Assembly: GCA_035551675.1 (NCBI GenBank)
Contig: DASZMV010000040.1
Coordinates: 248,001 to 312,000, forward strand
DNA length: 64,000 nt
From: JAFECT01 sp035551675
GTDB taxonomy: Bacteria > Pseudomonadota > Alphaproteobacteria > Caulobacterales > Caulobacteraceae
Direction of reading: 5' to 3'
The position numbers were made by a program, and so were the translations under genes. The notes below the pieces were generated by a model, which worked only from the letters and a program-made list of their open reading frames with translations, was not told where the DNA came from and ran no database searches. This document shows, one piece after another, positions 25,408 to 33,751 of this stretch; positions within the stretch are counted from its first letter, which is position 1, and every line of letters starts with the position of its first letter.

Positions 25408-25442
25408 TCGTTCATCTCCTTGACCGCTATTGGTCGTCCGGC

Positions 25443-27731
25443 TCAGTTCCGGAGCAGGAAGACGGCGAACTCCGGTCGTGGCGAGATCCAACGCTGTTCG
25501 ATGCGCCAGCCAGCGGCCTCGGCGAGGGCCCCCAGGCTTTCCGGGGTGAACTTGTAGGAGTTCTCGGTGTGGATGGTTTCGCGGTTGCGGAACCGAAGTT
25601 GCCGGCCGGCCAGATGTGTCATCTGCTCGCACAGGCTCAGCAGATGCATCTCCATGCGGCTCTCCTGCGCGTTCCACTGCGCGCGGTGGGCAAAGGCGTT
25701 GAGGTTGAAATCGGCGCCCAGCTCGCGATTGGCGCGGGCCAGGACGTTGAGGTTGAACGCCGCGGTCACTCCCTGTGCGTCGTCGTAGGCTGAGACCAGG
25801 GTCGCCTCGTCCTTCACCAGGTCGGCGCCCACGATGAAGATCGCGCCCTCGCCCAACAGCGCGGCGGCCGCCTTCAGGAAGGCGCGCGTCTCCGCCGGGG
25901 TAAAGTTGCCGATGGTCGAGCCGGGGAAGAATCCAACGCGCGGGCGGCCGCGCGCAGCCAGCGGCAGGGTCAAAGGCCGGGTGAAATCGCCCGCTAGCGG
26001 TGAAACCTCGAGCGCGGGATAGGCCGCGCGGATGCGCTCGGCCGCTTCGCCCAGCGCCTCGACGCTGATGTCGACGGGGACGTAGGCCGCGAGTTGCGGC
26101 GCGGCGTCGAGCACCAGCCGCGTCTTGGCGCTCGCCCCACTGCCGAACTCGACCAGCACCGCGCCCTCGGGAATCTCCGCCGACAGCTCCGGCGCGATGG
26201 TTTCGAGCAAGGCGGTTTCCTGGCGCGTCAGGTAATATTCATCGAGAACCGTGATCGCCTCGAACAGGCGCGAGCCTTCCTCGTCGTAAAACCACTTGGG
26301 CGACAAGGCCTTGTCGGGGCCCGACAAACCTTCCTGAAGCGCGGTGAGAAAATCGTGATCGCGCACGACGGTCTTCGCCGGCGCGCGGTGCGCCGGCTTC
26401 GGCGCATCCCGGTCTTCCGCGAGGCGAACACCCATGAACTGCCAACGCTGCGCCGGGTAGAAAAAGTTCCGGTAGGTCACGCGCACATGGCCCGGCGGCG
26501 TCGCCAGCGAGCCGCCGCGCAACACCAATTGATTGGCCATGAACTTGCCGTTGTATTCGCTGGCCGTGCCTTCGGTCGGCGCGAAACCGGGATAGGGCGC
26601 GTAGGCCGACGCGGTCCATTCCCACAGGTCGCCGAATAGCTGTTCCACCCCGCCCTCACCGCGCGCCGCGCGCGGCGTCAGCGTTCCTTCGGCCGCGAGA
26701 TTGCCCTCGACCGCGGTGCGCGAAGCGGCGGCTTCCCATTCGAATTCCGTCGGCAGGCGCTTGCCGGACCACCGCGCGAAGGCGTCGGCCTCGTACCAGG
26801 ATACATGCGACACCGGCGCGGACGGGTCGACCGCGCGCTCGCCGTGCAGCGTCATGGCGGTCCAGCGTCCGTCGCGGTCGGTCCAGTACAGCGGCGAGCG
26901 CCAGCCTTGCGTCTGGGCGGCGGCCCAGCCGTCGGACATCCAGAACTCGGGCCGCGCGTAGCCGCCGTCGGCCATGAAGGCGAGCCATTCGGCGTTGGTG
27001 CTGAGCCGGTTGGCCAGACGGAACGGACGCAACAGCACCGCGTGTCGGGGCCCTTCGTTGTCGAAGGCGAACCCCTCTCCGTTCCAGCCGATCTCGACCT
27101 GGCCGCCGTCGAAATCGACATAATGGAGCGGCGGCGCGGCGGGCGCGTTCGCCGCGCACCCTTGCCGGTACGTCGGCATGAGCGGCGACTGCGCGAACAG
27201 GTGCAGGACGTCGGTGAGGATCAGCTCCTGATGCTGCTGTTCGTGGTTCAGCGCGAGTTCGAACAGATAGGCCGCGTGCGCATCGTCGAGCGCGCCGGGT
27301 TTCGCCAGCCACTCGGCCATCGCCTCGTCGACACGCTGGCGATACTGCGACACCTCCGCACTGTCGGGCCGCGTGATCAGGTGACGATCGGCGCGCGCGA
27401 CGCGGGGCCCGAGGCTCTCGTAGTAGGAATTGAACAGGCGATCGTAGGTCGTATCGATCGGCGCGCGGCCGGCGACGCCCTGCAACAGGATCTGTTCGAA
27501 GAACCACGTCGTGTGCGCGAGGTGCCATTTCACCGGGCTCGTGTCCGGCATGGACTGCGCGAGCCGATCCTCCGCCGATAGCGGCTCAGCCAGACGTTCG
27601 CTGCGGGTGCGAACCGCGAAATAGCGATCGACTGGTCCGAGCGGCGCGCCGACATCGAGCGCGCGGGCGCTCGACGCGCCGTGCGGATCGCCGGCGGGGC
27701 TCACGCGCTCAACTCGCGAAGACAGCGCCAA
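25443..27731 (-). CDS. egtBD: EgtB-EgtD fusion: ergothioneine sulfoxide synthase plus histidine trimethyltransferase
   Basis: One uninterrupted 762-codon frame encodes two ergothioneine enzymes. Residues 33-180 are a DinB-like iron domain (WHLAHTTWFFE, LNHEQQHQEL with His163 and His167). Residues 205-437 are the formylglycine-generating-enzyme fold (GPRHAVLLRPFRLAN, LPTEFEWEAAA, FGDLWEWTASAY, LRGGS, RNFFYPAQRWQFMGVRL). Residues 455-760 are the EgtD SAM methyltransferase (KWFYDEEGSRLFEAIT, VEFGSGASAKTR, GFFPGSTIGNF, ETIHTENSYKF). EgtD makes hercynine from histidine and EgtB adds sulfur to it. No egtA or egtC is nearby, so cysteine may be the direct sulfur donor. The TTG at 27731 is uncertain; a GTG at 27704 is possible. 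It lies between phyR and ecfG. Confidence 0.93.
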   Translation of the reverse strand: MALSSRVERVSPAGDPHGASSARALDVGAPLGPVDRYFAVRTRSERLAEPLSAEDRLAQSMPDTSPVKWHLAHTTWFFEQILLQGVAGRAPIDTTYDRLFNSYYESLGPRVARADRHLITRPDSAEVSQYRQRVDEAMAEWLAKPGALDDAHAAYLFELALNHEQQHQELILTDVLHLFAQSPLMPTYRQGCAANAPAAPPLHYVDFDGGQVEIGWNGEGFAFDNEGPRHAVLLRPFRLANRLSTNAEWLAFMADGGYARPEFWMSDGWAAAQTQGWRSPLYWTDRDGRWTAMTLHGERAVDPSAPVSHVSWYEADAFARWSGKRLPTEFEWEAAASRTAVEGNLAAEGTLTPRAARGEGGVEQLFGDLWEWTASAYAPYPGFAPTEGTASEYNGKFMANQLVLRGGSLATPPGHVRVTYRNFFYPAQRWQFMGVRLAEDRDAPKPAHRAPAKTVVRDHDFLTALQEGLSGPDKALSPKWFYDEEGSRLFEAITVLDEYYLTRQETALLETIAPELSAEIPEGAVLVEFGSGASAKTRLVLDAAPQLAAYVPVDISVEALGEAAERIRAAYPALEVSPLAGDFTRPLTLPLAARGRPRVGFFPGSTIGNFTPAETRAFLKAAAALLGEGAIFIVGADLVKDEATLVSAYDDAQGVTAAFNLNVLARANRELGADFNLNAFAHRAQWNAQESRMEMHLLSLCEQMTHLAGRQLRFRNRETIHTENSYKFTPESLGALAEAAGWRIEQRWISPRPEFAVFLLRN

Positions 27732-28003
27732 GGAATGCCCCTGGCGGAGACAACACAGTCACGCATCGGAACCTGCCTCTGCTGCGGGTTGCTCGCCCGA
27801 GACGGCGGAGCCGAGTGGCAGATGGGATAGCCGGGTTCGTTTGTCCAGTAAAGAACAAACCACGAACTTAACCTATGAAAGCCTTGCGTGGAAAAGCGTC
27901 CTCCAACCGTGGGCTTAAGGAACCGGATGAAAAAACGAAGCGTTGACTAATCGGCGCCGGGGACCAGTCGCACCCGCGTGCGTCGACGGAGAAGGCGTCC
28001 TCC
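27732..28003. other. Divergent regulatory region between egtBD and ecfG
   Basis: This 272-base gap is AT-richer than its surroundings and holds the ecfG promoter at 27919-27944. A separate inverted repeat, GTTTGT (27839-27844) and ACAAAC (27855-27860), lies on the egtBD side and could be an operator, but no known binding protein fits it. No open frame of convincing coding character was seen. Confidence 0.6.
27919..27944 (+). promoter_or_regulatory. EcfG-dependent promoter of ecfG
   Basis: GGAAC (27919-27923), a 17-base spacer and CGTT (27941-27944) match the alphaproteobacterial EcfG/SigT consensus exactly. The start codon of ecfG is 59 bases downstream of the -10 element. This indicates positive autoregulation of the general stress sigma factor. 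Confidence 0.85.
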
Positions 28004-28591
28004 ATGGCTACGATTTCCGACTATGAAAACGCCGCCGAACTACGGCCGGTGGAAGACCCGCGACGGACCGACCAGTACAAGGCGAGCTGGCGGGCGGATG
28101 TCGTGGCGCTCATCCCCGCGCTCCGCGCGTTTGCCTGGTCGCTCAGCCACAACGCCGCGGACGCCGACGACCTCGTGCAGGACACGCTGGTCAAAGCCTG
28201 GACGCACCAGTCAAAGTTCGAGCCAGGCACCAACCTGCGCGCATGGTTGTTCACCATTCTGCGCAACACCTACTACACCGCCGCGACCCGACGCCGGCGC
28301 GAGGCGCCCGATCCCGACGGCGTGCACGCCGCCACCCTCTCCTGCGCGCCAAGCCAGGAGTGGAGTATGACCATGCACGCGCTGCATTCGGCGCTGCAAC
28401 AACTGCCCGACGAACATCGCGAAGCACTGGTGCTGGTCGGCGCGGCGGGCCTGACCTACGAGGAAGCGGCCGACATCTGCGGCTGCGCGCTCGGCACCAT
28501 CAAGAGCCGGGTAAACCGCGCGCGCGCGCGACTGGTCCACATCATGGAGCCGGAGATCGTGCGCTCGAACTTTACGCGCGACGACGCTTAA
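28004..28591 (+). CDS. ecfG: EcfG-family general stress response sigma factor (SigT-like)
   Basis: This 195-residue ECF sigma factor has region 2 (RAFAWSLSHNAADADDLVQD, then TLVKAWTHQSKFEPGTNLRA and WLFTILRNTYY) and region 4 (LPDEHREALVLVGAAGLTYE, then IKSRVNRARARL). The EWSMTMHALHSALQQLPDEH linker is characteristic of the ECF15/EcfG group. It directs RNA polymerase to GGAAC-N16/17-CGTT promoters when PhyR~P removes NepR. An exact copy of that promoter lies upstream. Unlike the usual nepR-ecfG operon, nepR here is downstream on the opposite strand. Confidence 0.95.
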   Translation: MATISDYENAAELRPVEDPRRTDQYKASWRADVVALIPALRAFAWSLSHNAADADDLVQDTLVKAWTHQSKFEPGTNLRAWLFTILRNTYYTAATRRRREAPDPDGVHAATLSCAPSQEWSMTMHALHSALQQLPDEHREALVLVGAAGLTYEEAADICGCALGTIKSRVNRARARLVHIMEPEIVRSNFTRDDA

Positions 28592-28609
28592 GGCGAAAGT
28601 CCCAGAACC

Positions 28610-28834
28610 CTAGTGCGAGCGCCGGCGCCCACGACCCTGGACGGCGCGGCCCTCCAGTGCATCGACCAAGTCGACGATCTCATGCGGCAGCGGTTCGGAC
28701 GCGACGTTGGCGAACATGACCTTGAGTTGCGCGCCCAAACCCTCGCTCGCCCTGCGAATCTCGGTTGCGGTCAGAGGCGACGACGCACCAGCCGACTGGG
28801 CGGGCTTGGCTCGGCGCTCATGCGTATTGTCCAC
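28610..28834 (-). CDS. nepR: NepR-type anti-sigma factor
   Basis: This 74-residue protein contains the NepR helix pair LGAQLKVMFANVASEPLPHE followed by IVDLVDALEG, matching the family pattern L-x2-L-x3-(F/Y)-x2-V-x2-EP-P. The N-terminus and the Arg/Gly-rich tail are disordered, as is usual. NepR binds EcfG at rest and PhyR~P under stress. The GTG at 28834 has GGAGG six bases upstream (plus-strand 28841-28845), far better than the longer ATG start at 28867. Its stop is 18 bases from that of ecfG, tail to tail. The gap to the SCP2 gene upstream (about 140 bases) holds no clear EcfG promoter. Confidence 0.85.
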   Translation of the reverse strand: MDNTHERRAKPAQSAGASSPLTATEIRRASEGLGAQLKVMFANVASEPLPHEIVDLVDALEGRAVQGRGRRRSH

Positions 28835-28974
28835 CCCAGACCTCCGGTTTTCGGCCCTGCAGCCCATGAGCCTAATGCATCATTTGCGCACTAAACCGGG
28901 CAAGGGCGCGTTTAGTCGCGCTCCCCTTGTGAAAATTAACAATTGTGTGTCGGGAAAGTGACTACGCCTGTGGA

Positions 28975-29280
28975 TTAGCGCTTGAGGATCGGGGCCAGGC
29001 GTTGGGCCAGCATCATGTCGCCCTGGATCTTCATCTTGCCCTGCATGAAGGCCATCATCGGATCCAGCGTGCCATCCGACAGCGCCAGGAAGTCGTTCCA
29101 GCTCATCGCGATGGTGCAGTCGGCGGGCTTGTCGTCGTTCGACACGGTGTTCGGCGTCGAGGCGCCGTCGATGTAAATCTTGCCGTCCGCCCCGAAGTCC
29201 AACTTCACCGTCTTGCCGAGGCCTGCGTCGGCGCCGACGGAATTGCGGATGTGGTCGGTGACCTGGGCCAGATCGGGCAT
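28975..29280 (-). CDS. SCP2 sterol-binding domain protein
   Basis: This 101-residue protein is a lone SCP-2 domain: VTDHIRNSVGADAGLGKTVK, DGKIYIDGA, CTIAMSWNDFLALSDGTLDP and MMAFMQGKMKIQGDMMLAQR. The hydrophobic tunnel fold binds fatty acids, CoA esters or sterol-like lipids. The ATG at 29280 starts the domain and is preceded by GAGGG; the longer frame upstream was not used. It is on the same strand as nepR, upstream of it, and could share a transcript. Confidence 0.88.
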   Translation of the reverse strand: MPDLAQVTDHIRNSVGADAGLGKTVKLDFGADGKIYIDGASTPNTVSNDDKPADCTIAMSWNDFLALSDGTLDPMMAFMQGKMKIQGDMMLAQRLAPILKR

Positions 29281-29444
29281 GGGGATTCCCTCGATGAGAC
29301 GGACCGGCCCGGGCCGGTCGCATGCGCCCTTGGGAGGGATTTCCCCGGCCAAGTCAAGGCGCCGCTAGGGAAGCGGCGCGAACCGGGCTCGCGAAAGCCG
29401 CGAGCGCCCGCTAGGTTGCGCCCGCGCCCCAGGAACCCCGTCTC

Positions 29445-31025
29445 GTGAACGATATCGAACACCATCTGCTGCACGCCCGCCGCGCCCTGATCGAGGGCCG
29501 CTGGGCCGACCTGCAACAGGCCTGCGCCGCGGCCAACCAGATCGACGCGACCCATTGGGAGGCCCACTACCTGATGGGCATGGGGGCGATGAACCAGCAG
29601 GCCTACCCCCAGGCCGAAAAACTGTTCGCGCGTGCGGCGCGGTTCGCGCCCGATTCCGCGACCGTCCTGGCCATGTGGGCCGCGGCGCTGGCCACGCTGG
29701 GGCAGCAGTCGTCCGCGATGCAGGCGGCGGAAGCGGCGCTGCGGGCCGGACCCGCAGACGCATTGACCTTCGACACCCTGGGCGTGGTCTACAGCCGCGC
29801 CGCCGCCTATCCGCAGGCCGCGAGCCTGTTTCGCAAGGCGGTCGAGCTCGAGCCCCGCAACACGTCGGCCCTGGTCAATCTCGGTTTCAGCGAAGAGCAC
29901 CTGGGCGCCCTCGACGCGGCCGAGGCGGCGTTCCGCGCGGCGATCGACGTCGACCCCGGTCTCGCCCCCGCCTATTTCGCCCTCGTCGACCTGCGCAAAC
30001 AGACGCCCGAGGCCAATCTGAAAGCCGCGCTGACCGAACTCTATCAGGCGTCCTGGTCGCGGCCCGACGACCGGCTGCAATTGGGCCACGCGCTCGCCAA
30101 GACCTGCGAGGATCTCGGTCAGTTTGAAGAGTCGATCGACTGGCTCGACAAGGCCAAAGCTGAACGTCGCACCGCGGTCGCCTTCTCCATCGAAGAAGCT
30201 CGCGAGACCTTCGCCGGCGCGGCCGAAACCTTCCACGCCGGCGATGCGCAAACCGGCGGCTTCACCAGCGACGAGCCGATCTTCATCGTCGGCATGCCGC
30301 GCACCGGCACCACCCTGGTGGATCGCATCCTCGCCGCCCACCCCGATGTCTCTTCAGCCGAGGAACTGCAGAACTTTCCGTTCCTGGTGAAGCGCGAGGG
30401 ACGCTCGGCGACCCCGAAACTGGTGGACGCGGATGCGTTCCGCCGCGCGAAGACGATCAATGCGACCCAGCTCGGCGGCGACTATGTGAAGTCGACGCGT
30501 CCGCTTACCGGCAAGACGCCGCGCTTCATCGACAAGCTGCCGTTCAACTTCTTCTACGCCGGCCTGATCCATCGCGCCCTGCCCGAGGCGCGCATCGTCT
30601 GCCTGCGTCGCGACGGCATGGATACCGTGCTGAACAACTATCGCCAGATGTTCGCGGTCGGCTCCAACTTCCACGACTACACCACGCGGCTCGAGGACGT
30701 GGCGCGCTACTTCGTGGCCTTCGATCGGCTGATCGCGCACTGGCGCCGGGTTCTGCCCGCCAATCGCTTCATCGAAGTGAGCTATGAGACCCTGGTGGCG
30801 AACCAGGAGGCGCAGACGCGCCGTCTGCTCGATTTCTGCGGCCTCGATTGGAACGAACAGGTGCTGAACTTCCACGAGAATGCGGCGGGCGTGTCCACTG
30901 CGTCGTCGGCCCAGGTTCGCAGCCCGGTCTATGCAACCTCGGTGGGCCGGTGGAAACGGTACGGCGACAAGCTGAGACCGGCGGCGGAAATCCTCGCCGA
31001 GGCCGGCCTCCTTACCATGGCCTGA
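29445..31025 (+). CDS. TPR-repeat sulfotransferase family protein
   Basis: This 526-residue protein has about five TPR repeats over residues 1-245 (WEAHYLMGMGAMNQQAYPQA, DTLGVVYSRAAAYPQAASLF, ALVNLGFSEEHLGALDAAEA). They are followed by a sulfotransferase domain with the PAPS 5'-phosphosulfate loop FIVGMPRTGTTLVDRILAAH and the 3'-phosphate motif RIVCLRRDGMDTVLNNYRQM, and then VSYETLVANQEAQTRRLLDF. Proteins of this build are common in Caulobacterales; acceptors are mostly unknown. The GTG at 29445 was taken. It is 10 bases before the ABC ATPase gene, so likely cotranscribed with an ABC-2 exporter. Confidence 0.9.
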   Translation: MNDIEHHLLHARRALIEGRWADLQQACAAANQIDATHWEAHYLMGMGAMNQQAYPQAEKLFARAARFAPDSATVLAMWAAALATLGQQSSAMQAAEAALRAGPADALTFDTLGVVYSRAAAYPQAASLFRKAVELEPRNTSALVNLGFSEEHLGALDAAEAAFRAAIDVDPGLAPAYFALVDLRKQTPEANLKAALTELYQASWSRPDDRLQLGHALAKTCEDLGQFEESIDWLDKAKAERRTAVAFSIEEARETFAGAAETFHAGDAQTGGFTSDEPIFIVGMPRTGTTLVDRILAAHPDVSSAEELQNFPFLVKREGRSATPKLVDADAFRRAKTINATQLGGDYVKSTRPLTGKTPRFIDKLPFNFFYAGLIHRALPEARIVCLRRDGMDTVLNNYRQMFAVGSNFHDYTTRLEDVARYFVAFDRLIAHWRRVLPANRFIEVSYETLVANQEAQTRRLLDFCGLDWNEQVLNFHENAAGVSTASSAQVRSPVYATSVGRWKRYGDKLRPAAEILAEAGLLTMA

Positions 31026-31035
31026 GGTCGCGCCC

Positions 31036-32001
31036 TTGTCCGTCTCATCTCCGACCGCCGACGACGCGACGCAAGCCCCCGCCCTGTTGTCGGTGCGGGG
31101 GGTGGCCAAGCGGTTCGGACGGGTGCAGGCGGTGGCGGATGTGACGCTGGCGTTAGGCGGAGGCGAGATCGTCGGCTTCGTCGGTCCCAACGGCGCGGGC
31201 AAGACCACCACCATGCGCATCATCGCGGGCTTGCTGCGCCCCGACGCGGGCGCAGGCGAAATCCTCGGCATGGATCTTTACGCCGATCGCCAGGCTATCG
31301 GGCGCCAGGTCGGCTACATGCCGCAAAAACTCGCGCTCTACGCGGATCTGAGCGTGGCCGACAACCTGCGCTTCCGCGCCGACATCTACGGCCTGCCCAA
31401 CGCGCGCGCGGCGGTCGAGGAGTCTATCGCGGCCTTCGGCCTTGGGGACTATCGCAAGCACCATGCGGGTCGCCTCTCGGGCGGGTGGGCCCGGCGGTTG
31501 CAACTTGCGGCGACCCTCATTCACAGACCGCGCCTGGTTCTGCTGGACGAACCGACCGCGGGCCTCGACGCGGAGTCGCGTCACGACGTGTGGCTGCGCA
31601 TCGCGCGGCTCGCGCGCGCCGGCGCCGGCGTCATCATCAACACCCACGACCTGGGCGAAGCTGAACAGTGCACGCGCGTCGCCCTCTTCGCGGAAGGGCG
31701 CATCCTGGCCGAAGGCGCGCCCGACGCCCTGTCGCGCGCGCTTCCGATGCAGGCGCTGCTGCTGGAGGGCCCCACGGCGCACGAACTTGCCGCCGAGGCC
31801 TGCGCCGTCGAAGGCGTGCTTGCCGCCTATCCCGAAGGCCGTCGTCTGCGTGTCCTGGCCAAGCCGGGAGCGGACATCGGCGTGCGCGCGCTGGCCGAGG
31901 CGTCCGGCCTCACCGCGGAAACAGCGGAACGCCGCTTCGAAGACACCGCCTTCGTTGCGGTGCAACGCCGCTCGGCGCCGCTGCACGGGGTCGAGGCGTG
32001 A
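31036..32001 (+). CDS. ABC-2 type exporter ATPase
   Basis: This 321-residue ATPase has Walker A GPNGAGKTTTMR, the Q-loop YMPQKLALYADLSV, the signature LSGGWARRLQLA, Walker B LVLLDEPTAGLD and an H-loop INTHDLGEAEQ. An accessory C-terminal region of about 90 residues follows, as in CcmA/YbhF-type exporters. The TTG at 31036 sits 10 bases after the sulfotransferase stop. Its stop overlaps the permease GTG start by 4 bases. The exporter pair may handle the sulfotransferase product, but this is context only. Confidence 0.9.
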   Translation: MSVSSPTADDATQAPALLSVRGVAKRFGRVQAVADVTLALGGGEIVGFVGPNGAGKTTTMRIIAGLLRPDAGAGEILGMDLYADRQAIGRQVGYMPQKLALYADLSVADNLRFRADIYGLPNARAAVEESIAAFGLGDYRKHHAGRLSGGWARRLQLAATLIHRPRLVLLDEPTAGLDAESRHDVWLRIARLARAGAGVIINTHDLGEAEQCTRVALFAEGRILAEGAPDALSRALPMQALLLEGPTAHELAAEACAVEGVLAAYPEGRRLRVLAKPGADIGVRALAEASGLTAETAERRFEDTAFVAVQRRSAPLHGVEA

Positions 32002-33116
32002 GGCTCAGCATCAGCTTCCAGCGCGTCGCCGCCATCGCCAAGGTCGAGAGCAAGCGGCTGATCAACGACCCGATGCTGCTCAGCATCATCTTCCTGCTGC
32101 CGATCTTTCAAATCCTGCTCTACGGCTACGCGATCAATCTCAATCCGCAGCACGTGCGCATGGCGATTGCCGCCGACGACCGCGAGCTGGTGAAGTCGGC
32201 GGTCGATCAGCTGAAGTCCAACGCGGCCGTGCGCCTGATCGGCCCGGTCGGACCGCCGGGATCGGCAAAGATCGCGGTCTTGAACGGCAAGGCGCTGATT
32301 GGCATCGAGGCGAGGAAGCCGGACGCGGCCCAGCCCCTCACCGTCATCCTCTATGCAGACGGCGGTGATCCGCAGACCGTCGGTCGCGCCCTGGCGGCGC
32401 TCGATGCGGGCGTGTGGCGCGGCATGGCGCAAAACTACGCCAAGACCTATGCCGCGGAAGAATCACCGAAGGTGGAGGCGCTGTGGCTGCACAACGGCGT
32501 CGCAACGCCCAGCGTGCCGGACGTCTGGTCGATCAGTCCGGGACTGATCGGCGTCATCGTCATGGTTTCCATGCTGTTCCTGGGCGCCTTCACCCTCGTG
32601 CGCGAGCGCGAGTCCGGCTCTTGGGAGACGCTGCTGTCGACCCCCGCGACGCCGCTCGACGCCCTGGTCGGCAAGCTGACGCCCTATCTCGTGATCGGCG
32701 TCGTCACCACGGCGGTTCTGCTGCTGCTGGTCAATGTCCTGTTCGACGTGCCGCTGAACGGCGGCGCCTGGGCGCTGGTGCTGCTCGCCCCTGCCTTCGC
32801 CGGCGGCTATCTGATTATCGGCTTCACCTTCTCCGCGCTCGCCCAGAACCAGGTGCAGGCGGCGCAGAGCGCGGTGTTCATCTATCTGCCGTCGCTTATG
32901 CTATCGGGCTTCATGTTCCCGTTCGAGGGCATGCCGCGCTGGGCCCGGATCGTGGGCGAGATCATGCCGCTAACGCACTATCTGCGCGCCACCCGCGACG
33001 TCCTGATCCGCGGGCGCGGCGCCGAAGCGGTCTGGGATCACACCCCGCCGATCCTGCTGTTCACGGCGGTGACGACCGTGTTCGCAGTGCTCGCTTACCG
33101 CCGGCGCCTCAGCTAG
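31998..33116 (+). CDS. ABC-2 type exporter permease (YhhJ/YbhR-like)
   Basis: This 372-residue inner-membrane protein has one N-terminal helix (LLSIIFLLPIFQILLYGYAI), a large periplasmic domain of about 150 residues, and five C-terminal helices including LIGVIVMVSMLFLGAFTLVR with the RERESGSWETLLSTP segment typical of ABC-2 permeases. The GTG at 31998 overlaps the ATPase stop. It converges on the MlaC-like gene with a 4-base overlap. YbhR-like systems export drugs or other amphipathic molecules. Confidence 0.9.
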   Translation: MRLSISFQRVAAIAKVESKRLINDPMLLSIIFLLPIFQILLYGYAINLNPQHVRMAIAADDRELVKSAVDQLKSNAAVRLIGPVGPPGSAKIAVLNGKALIGIEARKPDAAQPLTVILYADGGDPQTVGRALAALDAGVWRGMAQNYAKTYAAEESPKVEALWLHNGVATPSVPDVWSISPGLIGVIVMVSMLFLGAFTLVRERESGSWETLLSTPATPLDALVGKLTPYLVIGVVTTAVLLLLVNVLFDVPLNGGAWALVLLAPAFAGGYLIIGFTFSALAQNQVQAAQSAVFIYLPSLMLSGFMFPFEGMPRWARIVGEIMPLTHYLRATRDVLIRGRGAEAVWDHTPPILLFTAVTTVFAVLAYRRRLS

Positions 33117-33751
33117 CCCGTGCTCTTGTCCAGTTCGGTGATGACGTAATCGATCCCCCGGGTGCGCAGGTCGCCCGCGACGCGCGCGTTTTCCACCGCG
33201 GTCAGGCTCGAGCCCGCGCGCAGCACGTCGACGATGCGCGGACCGCCGGGTTCGGCGCGAACGCGCCAGGTCAGAGGCGCCGTCGCCTTGCCGCGGGTGG
33301 TGCGGGTTGCGACCAGCCATTCGTCGCCACTGCGTAGCGGCGTGACCTTCACAACGGCGATGGTCGAATTGGGTCCGACCGAGGGGTCCTTTTCGATCCG
33401 GCCCGCGATCAGTTTCACGAACACGTCCTCGAGCCGCACCCGCTGGGCCGGGGTCGAGCGGCCCGCCTGATCGCCCAGGACAGCCCGCGCCATCGCCTCC
33501 ATGTCGAAGGTCTTGGCCGCCAACCACCTCACCAGCCGCCGGTCCGCGACCGGATCGCGAGGGTTAAGGCTGCTCAGCCCGGCGTGGAATGCGATCACCG
33601 GGAGCGTCGGATCGACGGCCCTGGCGGCGGCCCCGGCGGCATGGGCCGTGCAGGTCAGCCCCAGGCTCAGCGCCGCTCCGGCCAGCGTCACCCCTAGTTT
33701 GGGGAGCCGGTTTCGGGACCGTCCGGGCCATGGATTTTTGGGAATTCCCAT
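33113..33751 (-). CDS. MlaC/Ttg2D-like periplasmic phospholipid-binding protein
   Basis: This 212-residue protein has a signal sequence (LPKLGVTLAGAALSLGLTCT, ending in AHA) and a domain resembling the MlaC/Ttg2D family: LAAKTFDMEAMARAVLGDQA, RVRLEDVFVKLIAGRI, WLVATRTTRGKATAPLTWRV, IVDVLRAGSSLT. MlaC shuttles phospholipid between the outer-membrane MlaA complex and inner-membrane MlaFEDB. None of those genes is adjacent. The ATG at 33751 was chosen; a GTG at 33691 would trim the n-region. The 220 bases upstream, to the RND adaptor gene, hold no obvious gene. Confidence 0.75.
   Translation of the reverse strand: MGIPKNPWPGRSRNRLPKLGVTLAGAALSLGLTCTAHAAGAAARAVDPTLPVIAFHAGLSSLNPRDPVADRRLVRWLAAKTFDMEAMARAVLGDQAGRSTPAQRVRLEDVFVKLIAGRIEKDPSVGPNSTIAVVKVTPLRSGDEWLVATRTTRGKATAPLTWRVRAEPGGPRIVDVLRAGSSLTAVENARVAGDLRTRGIDYVITELDKSTG

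Noticed and set aside
27839..27860. GTTTGT/ACAAAC inverted repeat upstream of egtBD
   Set aside because: Arms are only six bases and match no operator I know; kept as a note in the intergenic entry and not called as a site.
28613..28894. Plus-strand frame overlapping nepR
   Set aside because: It is antisense to the NepR motif, lacks a good ribosome binding site and shows no recognisable domain.
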